From Streptomyces glaucescens (GTDB lineage: Bacteria; Actinomycetota; Actinomycetes; Streptomycetales; Streptomycetaceae), in NCBI RefSeq assembly GCF_000761215.1, contig NZ_CP009438.1, forward strand, positions 5,411,501 to 5,475,500: a DNA stretch of 64,000 bases, written 5' to 3'. The notes beneath the pieces were generated by a model that had not been told where the DNA came from, made no database searches, and saw only the letters and a list, made by a program, of their open reading frames with translations. Position 1 is the stretch's first letter. Each line of letters begins with the position of its first letter. Shown here piece by piece: positions 1 to 9,217 of this stretch. Position numbers and translations under genes: made by a program.

Positions 1-2898
1 GCCGCTCGCGGTGGAACCGCGGCGCGGAAGTCCGGCGTCGGTCAGCGCGTGACCGGCGGAGTCGGCCGGTCCCGGACGGTCGAAGCCTACGCGGTCCTGC
101 TCGCTCGCGTCAGCGGCCTGCGCAGATTCCGCTTCGGGAGCGTACTGGTCCGGGTATCCGTTCCGGTAACCGTCCTGCTGCTGCCAGTCTGCCTGGTAGG
201 ACTGCTCATCGAAGCCCGAGTAGGTCTCCTGGGCAGCGGCCGGCGCCGCCGCGTGCTCCTGCTGGGCAGGCTCCGTATAGGCCGGCTCGGGGTAGCCGCC
301 GGGCGAGTGGAAGCCGTCACCGGACGGCAGCCCGCCGTCCTGCGCGAAGTACTGCTCGTCGTACGACGGCCGCTGCTGCTCCTCGTACGCCTGCTGCCCG
401 CCGTAGCCGGACTGCTCCGGGTAGCCGGACTGCTCCGGATAGCCGCCCTGGGCGTTGTCGTAGCCGTGCTGCGGCTGCTGTCCCTGCTGCTGTCCCTGCC
501 CGGAGTTCTGGTCGAACCCGTCGGCGTAGTTCTGCGCCTCGCCGTGCTGCTCCTGGCCGGGGTGCTGGCCGTGGGTCTGCGCCTCCAGCGCCGCGCGGCG
601 CTCCTCACGCATCAGGGAGCGGCCGACCGGGTCCAGCTCGCGGATGTCGTCCGGCACCTCGTAGCGGCTGTCGTCGAAGCCCAGCTCCGCCGCGGTGCGC
701 ATCGGCTCGCCGAAGTCCTCGCCCTGGAACTGCTGCTCCGGGATGATCTGCGAGACCGTGAACTCCTCGCGGTCCGGGGCGCCTTCGCCACCGCCACCAT
801 GGGTGATGGCGTCCGGCAGCATGACCAGCGAGGTGGTGCCCGCCTGCTCGCCGGAGGGGCGCAGCTGGACGCGGATGCCGTGCCGGTCGGAGAGCCGGCC
901 GACCACGAACAGGCCCATGCGCTGGGAGATCGCGGCGTCCACGGTCGGCGGGTTGGCCAGCTTGTGGTTGATGTCCGCGAAGTCCTCGGCGGTGAGGCCG
1001 ATGCCCTTGTCGTGGATCTCGATCATCACGCGGCCGTCGGGCAGCCGGGTCGCGGTGACCCGCACCTTGGTCTGCGGCGAGGAGAACGTGGTGGCGTTCT
1101 CCAGCAGCTCGGCCAGCAGGTGCACCAGGTCGGTCACGGCGCGGCCGTGGATGTCGGCCTCGGGGACACCGGATATCTCGATGCGCTCGTACTGCTCCAC
1201 CTCGGAGGAGGCGGCGCGCAGCACGTCCACCAGCGGCACCGGCTGGTCCCAGCGGCGGCCGGGCTCCTCGCCGGCGAGGACCAGCAGGTTCTCGCCGTTG
1301 CGGCGCATACGGGTGGCCAGGTGGTCCAGCTTGAAGAGGTTCTCCAGCTGATCCGGGTCGGCCTCGTTGTTCTCCAGGTCGGTGATGAGGGTCAGCTGGC
1401 CCTCGATCAGCGACTGGTTCCGGCGCGAGAGGTTGGTGAAGATCGCGTTGATGTTGCCCCGCAGCAGGGCCTGCTCGGCGGCGAGCCGCACGGCCTCGCG
1501 GTGGACCTGGTCGAAGGCGCGCGCGACCTCGCCGATCTCGTCGGTGGAGGAGATCGGGATGGGCGCGACCCGGGTGTCGACCCGGCCGGGGTCGGTGCGG
1601 GAGAGCTGGTCGACCAGCATCGGCAGGCGCTGCTCGGCGATCCCGAAGGCGGCGTTGCGCAGCTGGCGCATGGAGCGGCTCATCTGGCGGGCCACCATGC
1701 CGGCCAGGATGAACGCGGCGAGCAGCGCGACCACGACCGCGGCACCGGTGATGAAGGCGTCGGTCTTGGCGTCACCGGCGATGTCGGCGGCCTCGGCCAC
1801 CGCCGTGTCGGCGAGGTCGGCCTCGATCTGCCGGTACGCGTCGTACTTGAGGGTGTTGACCGCCCACCAGTTGGCGGGGGTGATGCCCTGCGCGGCGAGC
1901 GCGTCCCGCGCGCCCTGGGAGGTGTCGGGCAGACCCGCGATCGCGGCGACCATCTTCGTGGGGTCGGACGGCGGCGCCTTGTAGTTCGGGTCCGTGGCCA
2001 GGGACTCCTTGGCCATGGCCGCGGCGTCGGCCTTGATCTGCGCCGTCGCCTTGTCCAGCTTGTCGGAGTCGGCCTCGGTGCCACCGCCGCGGTACTCCTC
2101 GATGGCGATGCGCTCGAGGTAGGCGTACGACGACAGGGAGACCCGCTGGGAGGCGAAGTCGCCCTTGCCGGGACCCGGCTTGACCAGCAGGTGCATGCCG
2201 ATGGACCGCTGGAGCGACAGCGCGGCCTTGGTCAGCGAGATGGCGTAGACGGTACGCCCGTAGCTGGTGATGTTTCCGGTGCCCAGACCCAGCTCGTTGG
2301 CGAACTCCATCAGCGGGTGGGCGACCTGGACGTAGCCCTCCTCGGTCTCCACCCCCTTCAGCCGCGAGGTGTACGCGGCCTGGCGCAGCGCCTCGAGCTG
2401 GGGCTCGACCTGGCGGAACAGCTCCAGGCGGCGCTCCAGGCCGGCCTTGCCGGGCATGCTCTGGGCGGCCTCGTCGAAGGCGTCGGCGGCCTCGTCGGTC
2501 TTCGCGCGGGCGTCGAGGACGGCCTTGTCGTCCGGCCCCTTGCCCTGGAGCAGCGGGGAGACGGTGGTGTCGCGCTCGTTGTAGAGGGCATCTGCGTAGG
2601 TGAGGGAGGCCCGCACCAGGCGCGCGGTGTTCTCCGCGTCCTCGGCCTCCTGCCAGGTGTCGATCGAGCTCTTCACCTGGAAGCCGCCCATGACGAGGCC
2701 GACCAGCACGGGGATGAGCAGGATCGCGTTCAGCCGGGTCGTCACCCGCCAGTTGCGCGGGGAGAAACGACCGCCGCTCGGAGCGGGAGCGGGCGTCGGC
2801 TCCGAGCCGGGCACCACAGGGGCGGATGCCGCTCCGCGCGGCGGCGGGGTGAAGTTGCCCCGGGCGGGCGGCTCGGGACCGTTCTTGCTTCGCCTCAC
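1..2898 (-). CDS. Conservon-type sensor histidine kinase (second copy), 3' end outside window
   Basis: Membrane sensor kinase of the streptomycete conservon type; at least 966 codons, open at the left edge. From the N-terminus: Pro-rich cytoplasmic segment, first membrane helix (LNAILLIPVLVGLVMGG), an extracytoplasmic helical NIT-like domain, second helix (AAVVVALLAAFILAGM), HAMP-like linker, then an ATPase domain with the N-box (HLLAELLENATTFSSP), G1 box (EIHDKGIGL) and MGLFVVGRL. The tail is rich in Gln, Gly and Tyr and looks disordered. The GTG at 2898 is chosen because GAGAGG lies about 10 nt upstream. The ATPase core closely resembles that of the kinase at 4790-8656, so this is probably a duplicated kinase. 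A hairpin at 3097-3118 separates it from the conservon, suggesting its own promoter. The signal sensed is unknown; these kinases often lack a clear phospho-accepting His. Confidence 0.85.
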   Translation of the reverse strand, partial: MRRSKNGPEPPARGNFTPPPRGAASAPVVPGSEPTPAPAPSGGRFSPRNWRVTTRLNAILLIPVLVGLVMGGFQVKSSIDTWQEAEDAENTARLVRASLTYADALYNERDTTVSPLLQGKGPDDKAVLDARAKTDEAADAFDEAAQSMPGKAGLERRLELFRQVEPQLEALRQAAYTSRLKGVETEEGYVQVAHPLMEFANELGLGTGNITSYGRTVYAISLTKAALSLQRSIGMHLLVKPGPGKGDFASQRVSLSSYAYLERIAIEEYRGGGTEADSDKLDKATAQIKADAAAMAKESLATDPNYKAPPSDPTKMVAAIAGLPDTSQGARDALAAQGITPANWWAVNTLKYDAYRQIEADLADTAVAEAADIAGDAKTDAFITGAAVVVALLAAFILAGMVARQMSRSMRQLRNAAFGIAEQRLPMLVDQLSRTDPGRVDTRVAPIPISSTDEIGEVARAFDQVHREAVRLAAEQALLRGNINAIFTNLSRRNQSLIEGQLTLITDLENNEADPDQLENLFKLDHLATRMRRNGENLLVLAGEEPGRRWDQPVPLVDVLRAASSEVEQYERIEISGVPEADIHGRAVTDLVHLLAELLENATTFSSPQTKVRVTATRLPDGRVMIEIHDKGIGLTAEDFADINHKLANPPTVDAAISQRMGLFVVGRLSDRHGIRVQLRPSGEQAGTTSLVMLPDAITHGGGGEGAPDREEFTVSQIIPEQQFQGEDFGEPMRTAAELGFDDSRYEVPDDIRELDPVGRSLMREERRAALEAQTHGQHPGQEQHGEAQNYADGFDQNSGQGQQQGQQPQHGYDNAQGGYPEQSGYPEQSGYGGQQAYEEQQRPSYDEQYFAQDGGLPSGDGFHSPGGYPEPAYTEPAQQEHAAAPAAAQETYSGFDEQSYQADWQQQDGYRNGYPDQYAPEAESAQAADASEQDRVGFDRPGPADSAGHALTDAGLPRRGSTASG

Positions 2899-3287
2899 TC
2901 GACCAACAACCTCTCGGCGGTCGGCACCTACGTCGTGCCGCAGTTTCTCAGAGCCCAGCTCGCCATCGACCATCGAGTACGTCTTTGACTATTGGGCAGT
3001 TCAGGCATTCCAGCACGTGGACCAGTGCTCTTCCAAACATGGGAATGCGGTGAAACCGCGTGAGGAAGGCCGCAGATAAAACGGTCATAAAGAACGAGCC
3101 CCGCCAAAAGACGGGGCTTCCGTGCGCGCAGCGAGACCACCTGACCGCGACGCGTGGCGGTACCATCCGATTCCTCTGCCGAAACGTTATGAACAGCGGA
3201 GCCGACCGTGTCTAAGGCCACAGCCGGCTCCGCCGCACGGGTGCGAGTGCCTGCGGCAACTACCGCGGCGCACGCTTCACTTGAGTA
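2899..3287. other. Intergenic region with promoter of the second kinase
   Basis: About 390 bases without a convincing gene. It contains the hairpin at 3097-3118 and, downstream of it on the minus strand, the presumed promoter of the kinase at 1-2898. No recognisable operator was seen. Short ORFs here have no supporting start signals or family motifs. Confidence 0.5.
3097..3118 (-). terminator. Rho-independent terminator of the conservon operon
   Basis: AGCCCCG and CGGGGCT form a 7-bp stem with an 8-nt A-rich loop. Read on the minus strand, the stem is followed by a T-rich stretch (CGTTCTTTATG). It lies after the GTPase gene and would stop the four-gene operon before the second kinase. Confidence 0.55.
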
Positions 3288-3875
3288 CTACTTCAGCCGG
3301 GCCATCAGCGCGTGCTCGACCAGCGTGATCAGCGCGGACTTGGCATCCGCGCGGTGCCGGGCGTCGGTGGTGATGATCGGGGTGTCGGGCCCGATCTGCA
3401 GCGCCTCGCGCACCTCGTCCGGGCTGTACGGCTGGTGGCCGTCGAAGCCGTTGAGGGCGACGACGAACGGCAGCCCGCTGTTCTCGAAGTAGTCGACCGC
3501 GGGGAAGCAGTCGGCCAGCCGCCGGGTGTCGACCAGCACGACCGCGCCGATCGCGCCGCGCACCAGGTCGTCCCACATGAACCAGAAGCGGTCCTGGCCC
3601 GGCGTACCGAACAGGTACAGGATCAGGTCCTGGTCCAGCGTGATACGGCCGAAGTCCATCGCCACGGTCGTCGTGGTCTTGTCCCCGGTGTGGGTGAGGT
3701 CGTCGATGCCCGCCGAGGCGGACGTCATGACGGCCTCCGTGCGCAGCGGGTTGATCTCCGAGACGGCGCCGACGAACGTGGTCTTGCCCACGCCGAAACC
3801 ACCCGCCACCACGATCTTCGCGGAGGTGGTGGAACGCCCCGGAGCAGCCGCCCCGCTAGAGCTTGCGAAGTCCAC
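3288..3875 (-). CDS. cvnD: Conservon small GTPase (CvnD-type)
   Basis: A 195-residue Ras/MglA-like GTP-binding protein, last gene of a conservon. The P-loop is GGFGVGKT at residues 25-32, a switch II-like DFGRITL...FGTPGQDRFWFMW follows, and there is a conserved DTRRL segment. The usual NKxD guanine-specificity motif is replaced by ALNGFD, as is common in this family. Its start overlaps the DUF742 gene by 20 bp, so the two are probably translationally coupled. In conservons this GTPase is thought to act at the membrane with the roadblock and DUF742 proteins and the sensor kinase, resembling a eukaryotic G-protein complex; the output in this strain is not visible from sequence. Confidence 0.9.
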   Translation of the reverse strand: MDFASSSGAAAPGRSTTSAKIVVAGGFGVGKTTFVGAVSEINPLRTEAVMTSASAGIDDLTHTGDKTTTTVAMDFGRITLDQDLILYLFGTPGQDRFWFMWDDLVRGAIGAVVLVDTRRLADCFPAVDYFENSGLPFVVALNGFDGHQPYSPDEVREALQIGPDTPIITTDARHRADAKSALITLVEHALMARLK

Positions 3876-4254
3876 TGAGCACCCTTTCGAGCAGTGTCAC
3901 GTCCGGCGCACCGCCGTTGTTCTCGTCGCCGCCCGGCTGGTGTACGGCGACCAGTCCGGCCTCGGCGAGGTCCGCGACCAGGATCCGGGCCACACCGAGC
4001 GGCATGTTCAGCAGCGCCGACACCTCGGCGACCGACTTCACCTCGCGGCACAGGTGGCAGATGCGCTGGTGCTCGGGGAGCAGCCCCATGAGCGCTGCCG
4101 GGTCGGCCGTGGTGCTGATCAGAGCCTCGAGGGCCAGTTGGTAGCGCGGCCGGGTCCGGCCGCCGGTCATCGCGTAGGGACGCACCAGCGGCTGGTCGCC
4201 CTCGTCCCCGTACGGATCACTGTACGGATCATGAGAGGCGGTGGGCGGGGTCAT
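3856..4254 (-). CDS. cvnC: DUF742 conservon protein (CvnC-type)
   Basis: A 132-residue DUF742 protein. The family fold is a winged helix, and the pattern HQRICHLCREVKSVAEVSALLNMPLGVARILVADL is diagnostic. The ATG at 4254 is preferred over an upstream in-frame start at 4290 because GGAGGA lies 5 nt before it. It is the third gene of the B-C-D set, 112 bp after the roadblock gene and overlapping the GTPase gene by 20 bp. It probably forms a complex with the roadblock and GTPase proteins. Function is inferred from family context only. Confidence 0.88.
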   Translation of the reverse strand: MTPPTASHDPYSDPYGDEGDQPLVRPYAMTGGRTRPRYQLALEALISTTADPAALMGLLPEHQRICHLCREVKSVAEVSALLNMPLGVARILVADLAEAGLVAVHQPGGDENNGGAPDVTLLERVLSGLRKL

Positions 4255-4366
4255 GAATCCTCCGGGCGGGACAGCAAGTCGGTCAGTCAAGCCGTCTGAC
4301 GGGGGCCGGTGGGGGGATTGTGTCGGCCGGACGGTGATTTGGTGAGACGGGTGGATCTTCTAACGG

Positions 4367-4780
4367 TCAGTGGAGCAGACTGCCTTGCAGTTCGGCGCGC
4401 AGGTCCGGTGTGAGCACCGCGCCCGCCCGGTCCACGAGCAGAGCCATCTCGTAGCCGACGAGGCCGATGTCCGCCTCCGGGTGCGCCAGGACGGCCAGCG
4501 ACGAGCCGTCCGAGATGGACATGAGGAAGAGGAATCCCCGCTCCATCTCGACGACGGTCTGCGCGACGGTGCCGCCCTCGAAGATCCGGGAGGCCCCGGC
4601 CGTCAGCGAGGTGAGTCCGGACGCGACGGCCGCCAGCTGGTCGGCACGGTCGCGCGGGAAGCCCTCGGACAGCGCCAGCAGAAGACCGTCGGCGGACACG
4701 ACGACGGTGTGGGACACCCCGGGGGTGTTGTCCACGAAGTTGGTGATCAACCAGTTGAGGTTCTGTGCGGCCTGGCTCAT
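4367..4780 (-). CDS. cvnB: Roadblock/LC7 domain protein (CvnB-type)
   Basis: A roadblock/LC7 protein of about 137 residues (starting MSQAAQNLNWLI), containing the family hallmark VSADGLLLALSEGFPRDRADQLAAV. Roadblock proteins regulate small Ras-like GTPases, and in conservons the partner is the adjacent GTPase. The ATG at 4780 matches the length usual for the family. An in-frame TTG at 4789 immediately follows the kinase stop and has GGAG at better spacing, so the true start may be there. Either way it is tightly coupled to the upstream kinase. Confidence 0.88.
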   Translation of the reverse strand: MSQAAQNLNWLITNFVDNTPGVSHTVVVSADGLLLALSEGFPRDRADQLAAVASGLTSLTAGASRIFEGGTVAQTVVEMERGFLFLMSISDGSSLAVLAHPEADIGLVGYEMALLVDRAGAVLTPDLRAELQGSLLH

Positions 4781-4789
4781 CGGGCTCAA

Positions 4790-7700
4790 CTAACGCTCCT
4801 GCGGGTGAGTGGGGCTCGGGAAACTGCCCGTCTGGCCCGAACCGGCCTGACGGCCCTGTGCGATACCCCGACGGAGGTTGGTCAGCCGGCCGCGTACGTC
4901 CTGGGGAGCACGCGAGACCTGCGGACCGCTCTGGTTCGGCTGCTGCTGCGCGGTGCCCGGGACGAGGTTCGCCCGGGGGACCCGGCGCGGCAGGCCGGAC
5001 GTGGTGACCCCGCCCGCGGCGGGCTGGCGGACGCGCTCGGCCTGCTTCACGAGGTCGTCGTTCGGCGAGCTGCGCCAGGCGGCCGAGGCCGCCCGCTGCG
5101 GTCCGGTGGGAGCCTGCGGCTGCTGCGGCGCCCGGTCGGGCGCCGAGCCGTTGCCCGCCGGCCGTTCGGCCCGGGTCTGCGGGGCCGGCCGGCCCTGCTG
5201 GCCCTCCTGCGCCTGCTGGCCCTGCTGCGCCTGCTGGCCGTGGAACCAGTTGGTCTCCAGCGTGTCGTACAGCGGCGTACGCCCGTCACCGGGACCGGAC
5301 GCCGGCGGCAGTGCCTCCGGCTCCGGGCGCCGCTGCTGCGGACGCTGCGCGGCGCGCTGGGCGCCGAAGTCGTCGGACCGGCCGGTGTGCCGGCCGCCGG
5401 GCAGGGCGTGCCGGCCGGTGGCCGAGCCGTCCTCGGCGGGCACCGGGTACTGACCGGTGGAGCCGTTGTCGTAGCCCTGCTGCTGGGCGGCCGGGTACTG
5501 GCCCGTGGCGCCGTTGTCGTAGCCCTGCTGCTGGACGGCCGGGTACTGGCCGGTGGCGCCGCCGTCGTACGGCTGCGGCGCGCGGGACTGGCCCGTGCTG
5601 CTGCCGTCGTAGCCCTGGGGCGCGGCGAACTGGCCGGTGGAGCCGTTGTCGTAGCCCTGCGCGACCGGGAACCCGCCCGTGTTCGACGGGTCGCCCCCGG
5701 CCGGCGTGCCGAAGACGTCCGGACGGACGAACGGGCCGGTCTGCTGCTGCTCCTGCGCGCCCGGGTGGCCGAAGTCGGCACCGGCGGGCGGGACCTGGCG
5801 CTCCTCCGCCCTGCCGATGGCGGGCATCTCCGCGGTGGCGCCGGGACCCTGGCGGTCGTCGGCCCGCGGCATCCGGGAGGTCTGCGCGACGTCCGGCTCC
5901 TCGTGCCCGCGCGGGGTGTCCAGCGAGGCGCGCGGCACCGGCGGCCGGGCGTTGTCGTCGCCCCAGCTCGGCACGCGCGGCTGCTGCGGGTTGCCCCCCG
6001 GCAGCTCGGCCCGCGGGCCACCACGCGGCGGGAGCTGCGGCTGCTGTGCCTGCCGGCCCCGCCGGCCGCCGCGCTCGCCGTCCTGGCCGCCACGCTGCTG
6101 CGACCCCGGGCCACGGGAGTCCTGGCCCTGCGGCGCACCGGCCGGGCCTGCCGGACCGGCGGCCTGGAGGCCCTGCGGGGCACCGGAACCGGCCGGAGCC
6201 GGGCGGCCCAGCTGCGGTCCGGGAGCCTGCGGTCCGCGCGCGCCACCGGGACCGCCGAGGCCACCGGGAGCACCGAGCCCGCCGGGAGCCCCCGGACGAC
6301 CGCCGCCGTCGCGGCCCGGCAGCGCGGCGCGCGGACCCTGACCGGCCCCGAGCAGTCCGCCGCCGACACCGCCGCCACCGAGCGCACCGCCGTTCCCGCC
6401 GCCGTTCTGGCGACGGGCCGCGGCCGCGCCCGCGGCGGCCTGCGCGGCGGCCGGACCGCCGGAGACACCGGGACCCTGCCCCTGCTTGGGCTGCGGCTTC
6501 TTGCCGCCCTGGGCGACGTCGACGGGCAGCATGACCAGCGCGGTCGTACCGCCGGAGTCGGACGGGCGGAGCTGGATGCGGATGCCGTGCCGCTGGGACA
6601 GCCGGCCGACCACGAACAGACCCATGCGGCGGGAGACCGACACGTCCACGGTGGGCGGCGAGGCGAGCCGCTCGTTGATCGCGGCCAGGTCCTCCGGCGA
6701 CAGACCGATGCCGGTGTCGTGGATCTCGATCAGCACCCGGCCGTCGGGCAGGGCGTGACCGGTGACCTTGACCTTGGTCTGCGGCGAGGAGAACGAGGTG
6801 GCGTTCTCCAGCAGCTCGGCGAGCAGGTGCACGAGGTCGTTGACGACCCGGCCGGCGACCTGCGTGGTCGGCACGGCGGCCAGCTCGATGCGCTCGTACT
6901 GCTCCACCTCGGACGCGGCGGCGCGCAGCACGTCGACCAGCGGGACCGGGCGGGTCCAGCGACGGCCGGGCTCCTCGCCCGCGAGGACGAGGAGGTTCTC
7001 ACCGTTACGGCGCATGCGGGTGGCGAGGTGGTCCAGCTTGAACAGCGAGGCGAGCTGGTCCGGGTCGGCCTCGCGGGACTCCAGCTCGGAGATCAGCGAG
7101 AGCTGGCGCTGGATCAGACCCTGGGAGCGGCGCGAGAGGTTGGTGAACATCGCGTTGACGTTGCCCCGCAGCAGGGCCTGCTCGGCGGCGAGGCGGACCG
7201 CCTCGCGGTGCACGTCGTCGAAGGCCGCGGCCACCCGGCCGATCTCGTCCCGGGAGTGGACGCCGACCGACTCGACGGACGTGTCGACGTCCTGGGGGTC
7301 GGTCTCGGACAGCTGCTTGACCAGCTCGGGCAGGCGCTCGGAGGCGACCTTGGTCGCGGTGTCCTCCAGCCGGCGCAGCGAGCGGATCATGGAGCGGGCC
7401 ACCACGAAGGCGCCGACCAGCGACACGCCGAGCACGATCAGGATCAGCGCACCGGAGATGATCGCTTCCTGCTCCGACTCGCTGCGCAGCTCGCGGGCCT
7501 TCTGCTCCATCTCCTCGAGCAGCGTGCGCTCGATCTTCTTCATCTGCTCGATCTTCGCCGAGCTGTCGTCCAGCCAGTCCTGGTACGAGCGCTTGTCCAG
7601 GCCCTCCAGACCCTCGGGCCGGCCGAACGCGCGCGAGGCGTAGAGGTCGGTCGCCTCGATGGTGGAGTTGCCCTCTTCGATGGGCTCCAGCAGTTCGGCG

Positions 7701-8656
7701 GCGTTCTCGTCGCCGTAGATGCTCCGGAAGCTGCTGATGTCGGACTTCTGGCTCTGCAGCGCCGACTCGGCGTACAGGCGGTCGTTCGCGGAGAGGTTGC
7801 CGTAGGTGTCCTTGTTGGCCGGCAGGGCCGCCGCGAGGACCGCGCGCTGGATGGAGGCGTACTCCTTGGCGGAGGAGAAGGCCGCCAGGGCGCGCGTGCG
7901 CTGGATCATCTCCGGGTTGCTCGTCGCCTCGGCCATGTCCTGGGAGAGGTCGAGCAGGTGCTCGATCAGCCGGTGGTAGGCCTCGACGGTCTGCATGTTG
8001 TTGTTCTTGGCCTCGTAGGCCGTGCTGCGGACCTTGTTGAGGGTCATCAGGTCGCGCGCCAGGCCGACGACGCTGTCCCGGACGCCCTGGAGGTTGCCGT
8101 CCCGGCTGGCGGTGTCGATCTCCTCGGAGGAGTCGAGGAAGTTCTTCAGGGCGCGGTCGGTCTTGTCCCGGTAGCCCTTGACTGTGATGGCGCTGGAGGT
8201 CGAGCCGTGCGCCAGCGGACCGGCGGACTTGTCGCGCTCCTCCTGGAGCGCCGCGGCCAGCTCGGTGGCCTGCTTGGTCATGTCCGTCAGCAGCTTCATG
8301 TTGTCGAGCTGCTGCATGTCCTCCATCGACTGGGTGATGCGCAGCGCGCCCAGCGAGGTCGCCGCGACCACGGGGAGGGTGAGCAGCGCGACCAGACGGG
8401 TGGAGATCCGCCAGTTGCGCAGGGCTATTCGGGGGCCGGGACCGGTCGGGCCCTGCGGCGGCTTCACGGTCGGCACGGGGGCCGCCGGGCCCGCGGAAGC
8501 GGACGTGCCGGGGCGCCCGGGGCGGGTGCCGCCCTCGGCGGACGGGCCCTGGCCCTGGGCGTGCTGGGGCGAGGAGCTGCCGGCCATGGGGCCAGTCCCG
8601 CCGTGCGGCTCCGGCTCCGCCGAACCGCTGCCATCCCTCTTGAAACGTCCCTGCAC
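4790..8656 (-). CDS. cvnA: Conservon sensor histidine kinase (CvnA-type)
   Basis: A 1288-residue sensor kinase, first gene of the conservon. A Pro/Gly-rich N-terminus of about 80 residues is followed by a membrane helix (LVALLTLPVVAATSLGAL), an extracytoplasmic NIT-like helical domain, a second helix (IISGALILIVLGVSLVGAFVVA), HAMP, and a HATPase domain with HLLAELLENATSFSSP, EIHDTGIGL and MGLFVVGRL. A Pro/Gly/Gln-rich tail of nearly 600 residues ends in a GLPRRVPRANLVPG motif typical of these kinases. The GTG at 8656 is used because homologous N-termini begin near here; AGAGG lies about 12 nt upstream. Upstream in-frame codons to 8863 look non-coding. The tail contains imperfect peptide repeats (5455-5660). 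Confidence 0.9.
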   Translation of the reverse strand: MQGRFKRDGSGSAEPEPHGGTGPMAGSSSPQHAQGQGPSAEGGTRPGRPGTSASAGPAAPVPTVKPPQGPTGPGPRIALRNWRISTRLVALLTLPVVAATSLGALRITQSMEDMQQLDNMKLLTDMTKQATELAAALQEERDKSAGPLAHGSTSSAITVKGYRDKTDRALKNFLDSSEEIDTASRDGNLQGVRDSVVGLARDLMTLNKVRSTAYEAKNNNMQTVEAYHRLIEHLLDLSQDMAEATSNPEMIQRTRALAAFSSAKEYASIQRAVLAAALPANKDTYGNLSANDRLYAESALQSQKSDISSFRSIYGDENAAELLEPIEEGNSTIEATDLYASRAFGRPEGLEGLDKRSYQDWLDDSSAKIEQMKKIERTLLEEMEQKARELRSESEQEAIISGALILIVLGVSLVGAFVVARSMIRSLRRLEDTATKVASERLPELVKQLSETDPQDVDTSVESVGVHSRDEIGRVAAAFDDVHREAVRLAAEQALLRGNVNAMFTNLSRRSQGLIQRQLSLISELESREADPDQLASLFKLDHLATRMRRNGENLLVLAGEEPGRRWTRPVPLVDVLRAAASEVEQYERIELAAVPTTQVAGRVVNDLVHLLAELLENATSFSSPQTKVKVTGHALPDGRVLIEIHDTGIGLSPEDLAAINERLASPPTVDVSVSRRMGLFVVGRLSQRHGIRIQLRPSDSGGTTALVMLPVDVAQGGKKPQPKQGQGPGVSGGPAAAQAAAGAAAARRQNGGGNGGALGGGGVGGGLLGAGQGPRAALPGRDGGGRPGAPGGLGAPGGLGGPGGARGPQAPGPQLGRPAPAGSGAPQGLQAAGPAGPAGAPQGQDSRGPGSQQRGGQDGERGGRRGRQAQQPQLPPRGGPRAELPGGNPQQPRVPSWGDDNARPPVPRASLDTPRGHEEPDVAQTSRMPRADDRQGPGATAEMPAIGRAEERQVPPAGADFGHPGAQEQQQTGPFVRPDVFGTPAGGDPSNTGGFPVAQGYDNGSTGQFAAPQGYDGSSTGQSRAPQPYDGGATGQYPAVQQQGYDNGATGQYPAAQQQGYDNGSTGQYPVPAEDGSATGRHALPGGRHTGRSDDFGAQRAAQRPQQRRPEPEALPPASGPGDGRTPLYDTLETNWFHGQQAQQGQQAQEGQQGRPAPQTRAERPAGNGSAPDRAPQQPQAPTGPQRAASAAWRSSPNDDLVKQAERVRQPAAGGVTTSGLPRRVPRANLVPGTAQQQPNQSGPQVSRAPQDVRGRLTNLRRGIAQGRQAGSGQTGSFPSPTHPQER
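5455..5660 (-). repeat. Tandem GYDNGSTGQYP-type repeats in the kinase tail
   Basis: About six imperfect repeats of a 12-15-residue unit resembling GYDNGSTGQYPAAQQQ in the disordered C-terminal tail of the kinase. The underlying DNA repeats (tggccggtggagccgttgtc and close variants) are near-identical in places, a likely site of copy-number change. Confidence 0.75.
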
Positions 8657-9217
8657 TAGCGTCGCAACCTCTGGACCAGGCGTCCTTCCGGAACGGAAGG
8701 ACGGTGTCGGCGTCGTCGGGGACGCCCTGAATACGTCCCCGGGTGGTCGTGAGTGACCGCTTCCCCCTTCTCGCCGCCACTCGGCGCGTGTCGCGCCCCC
8801 TGCGCGCCGGCTCGTTCCCGCGGCGGTCCGTGGAATTCCAGCACAGTGCAGGATCTCCAACAAGGCCAGTGGGTCATGCTGTGACCTCCGTGACAGCTCG
8901 TGAGGGGCGCGTCACGAGATGTGCAGCTGGCTCCGCCTTATAACGGACATTTGCCTACGAGTCGTCGAGGCGTTCACGGTGTCCCAGTCGCCATGATCAG
9001 GAGCGGAATGGTCGCTTCAAATGCCGAATGTCCGTTTCGTTGGCATGAGCTGCCTGCCTGGATTGACCGTTTTGTGGGTGAGTTCGTGAGCAAACTCACA
9101 CGCGGTTCATGAGCGCTTCCGCCGTTTGACGGGAATCCGCATGTTTAGCCTGACGCTTTACAGGAGTCAGGGTTCTGACAAGAGCGGCATTCCGACCACC
9201 ACCGACCGAGGACACCC
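8657..9217. promoter_or_regulatory. Divergent regulatory region between conservon and small gene
   Basis: About 560 bases with no supported gene. It must hold the conservon promoter (minus strand) and the promoter of the gene at 9218 (plus strand). Two short inverted repeats stand out: CTCGTGA at 8897-8903 with TCACGAG at 8912-8918, and GTGAGTT at 9078-9084 with AACTCAC at 9093-9099. Both look like regulator-binding dyads. A TTGACG at 9126-9131 could be a -35, but no well-spaced -10 was found. Confidence 0.4.

Noticed and set aside
8..25. T-box-like GGTGGAACCGCGG on the plus strand
   Set aside because: It lies inside the kinase coding sequence, has no synthetase or biosynthetic gene downstream, and no specifier or stem I.
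49..2988. A 979-codon plus-strand ORF
   Set aside because: It is the antisense of the kinase on the minus strand; the minus-strand product has clear HATPase motifs, while the plus-strand translation is low-complexity.
4370..8659. A 1429-codon plus-strand ORF
   Set aside because: Shadow of the large conservon kinase, arising from GC-rich codon structure.
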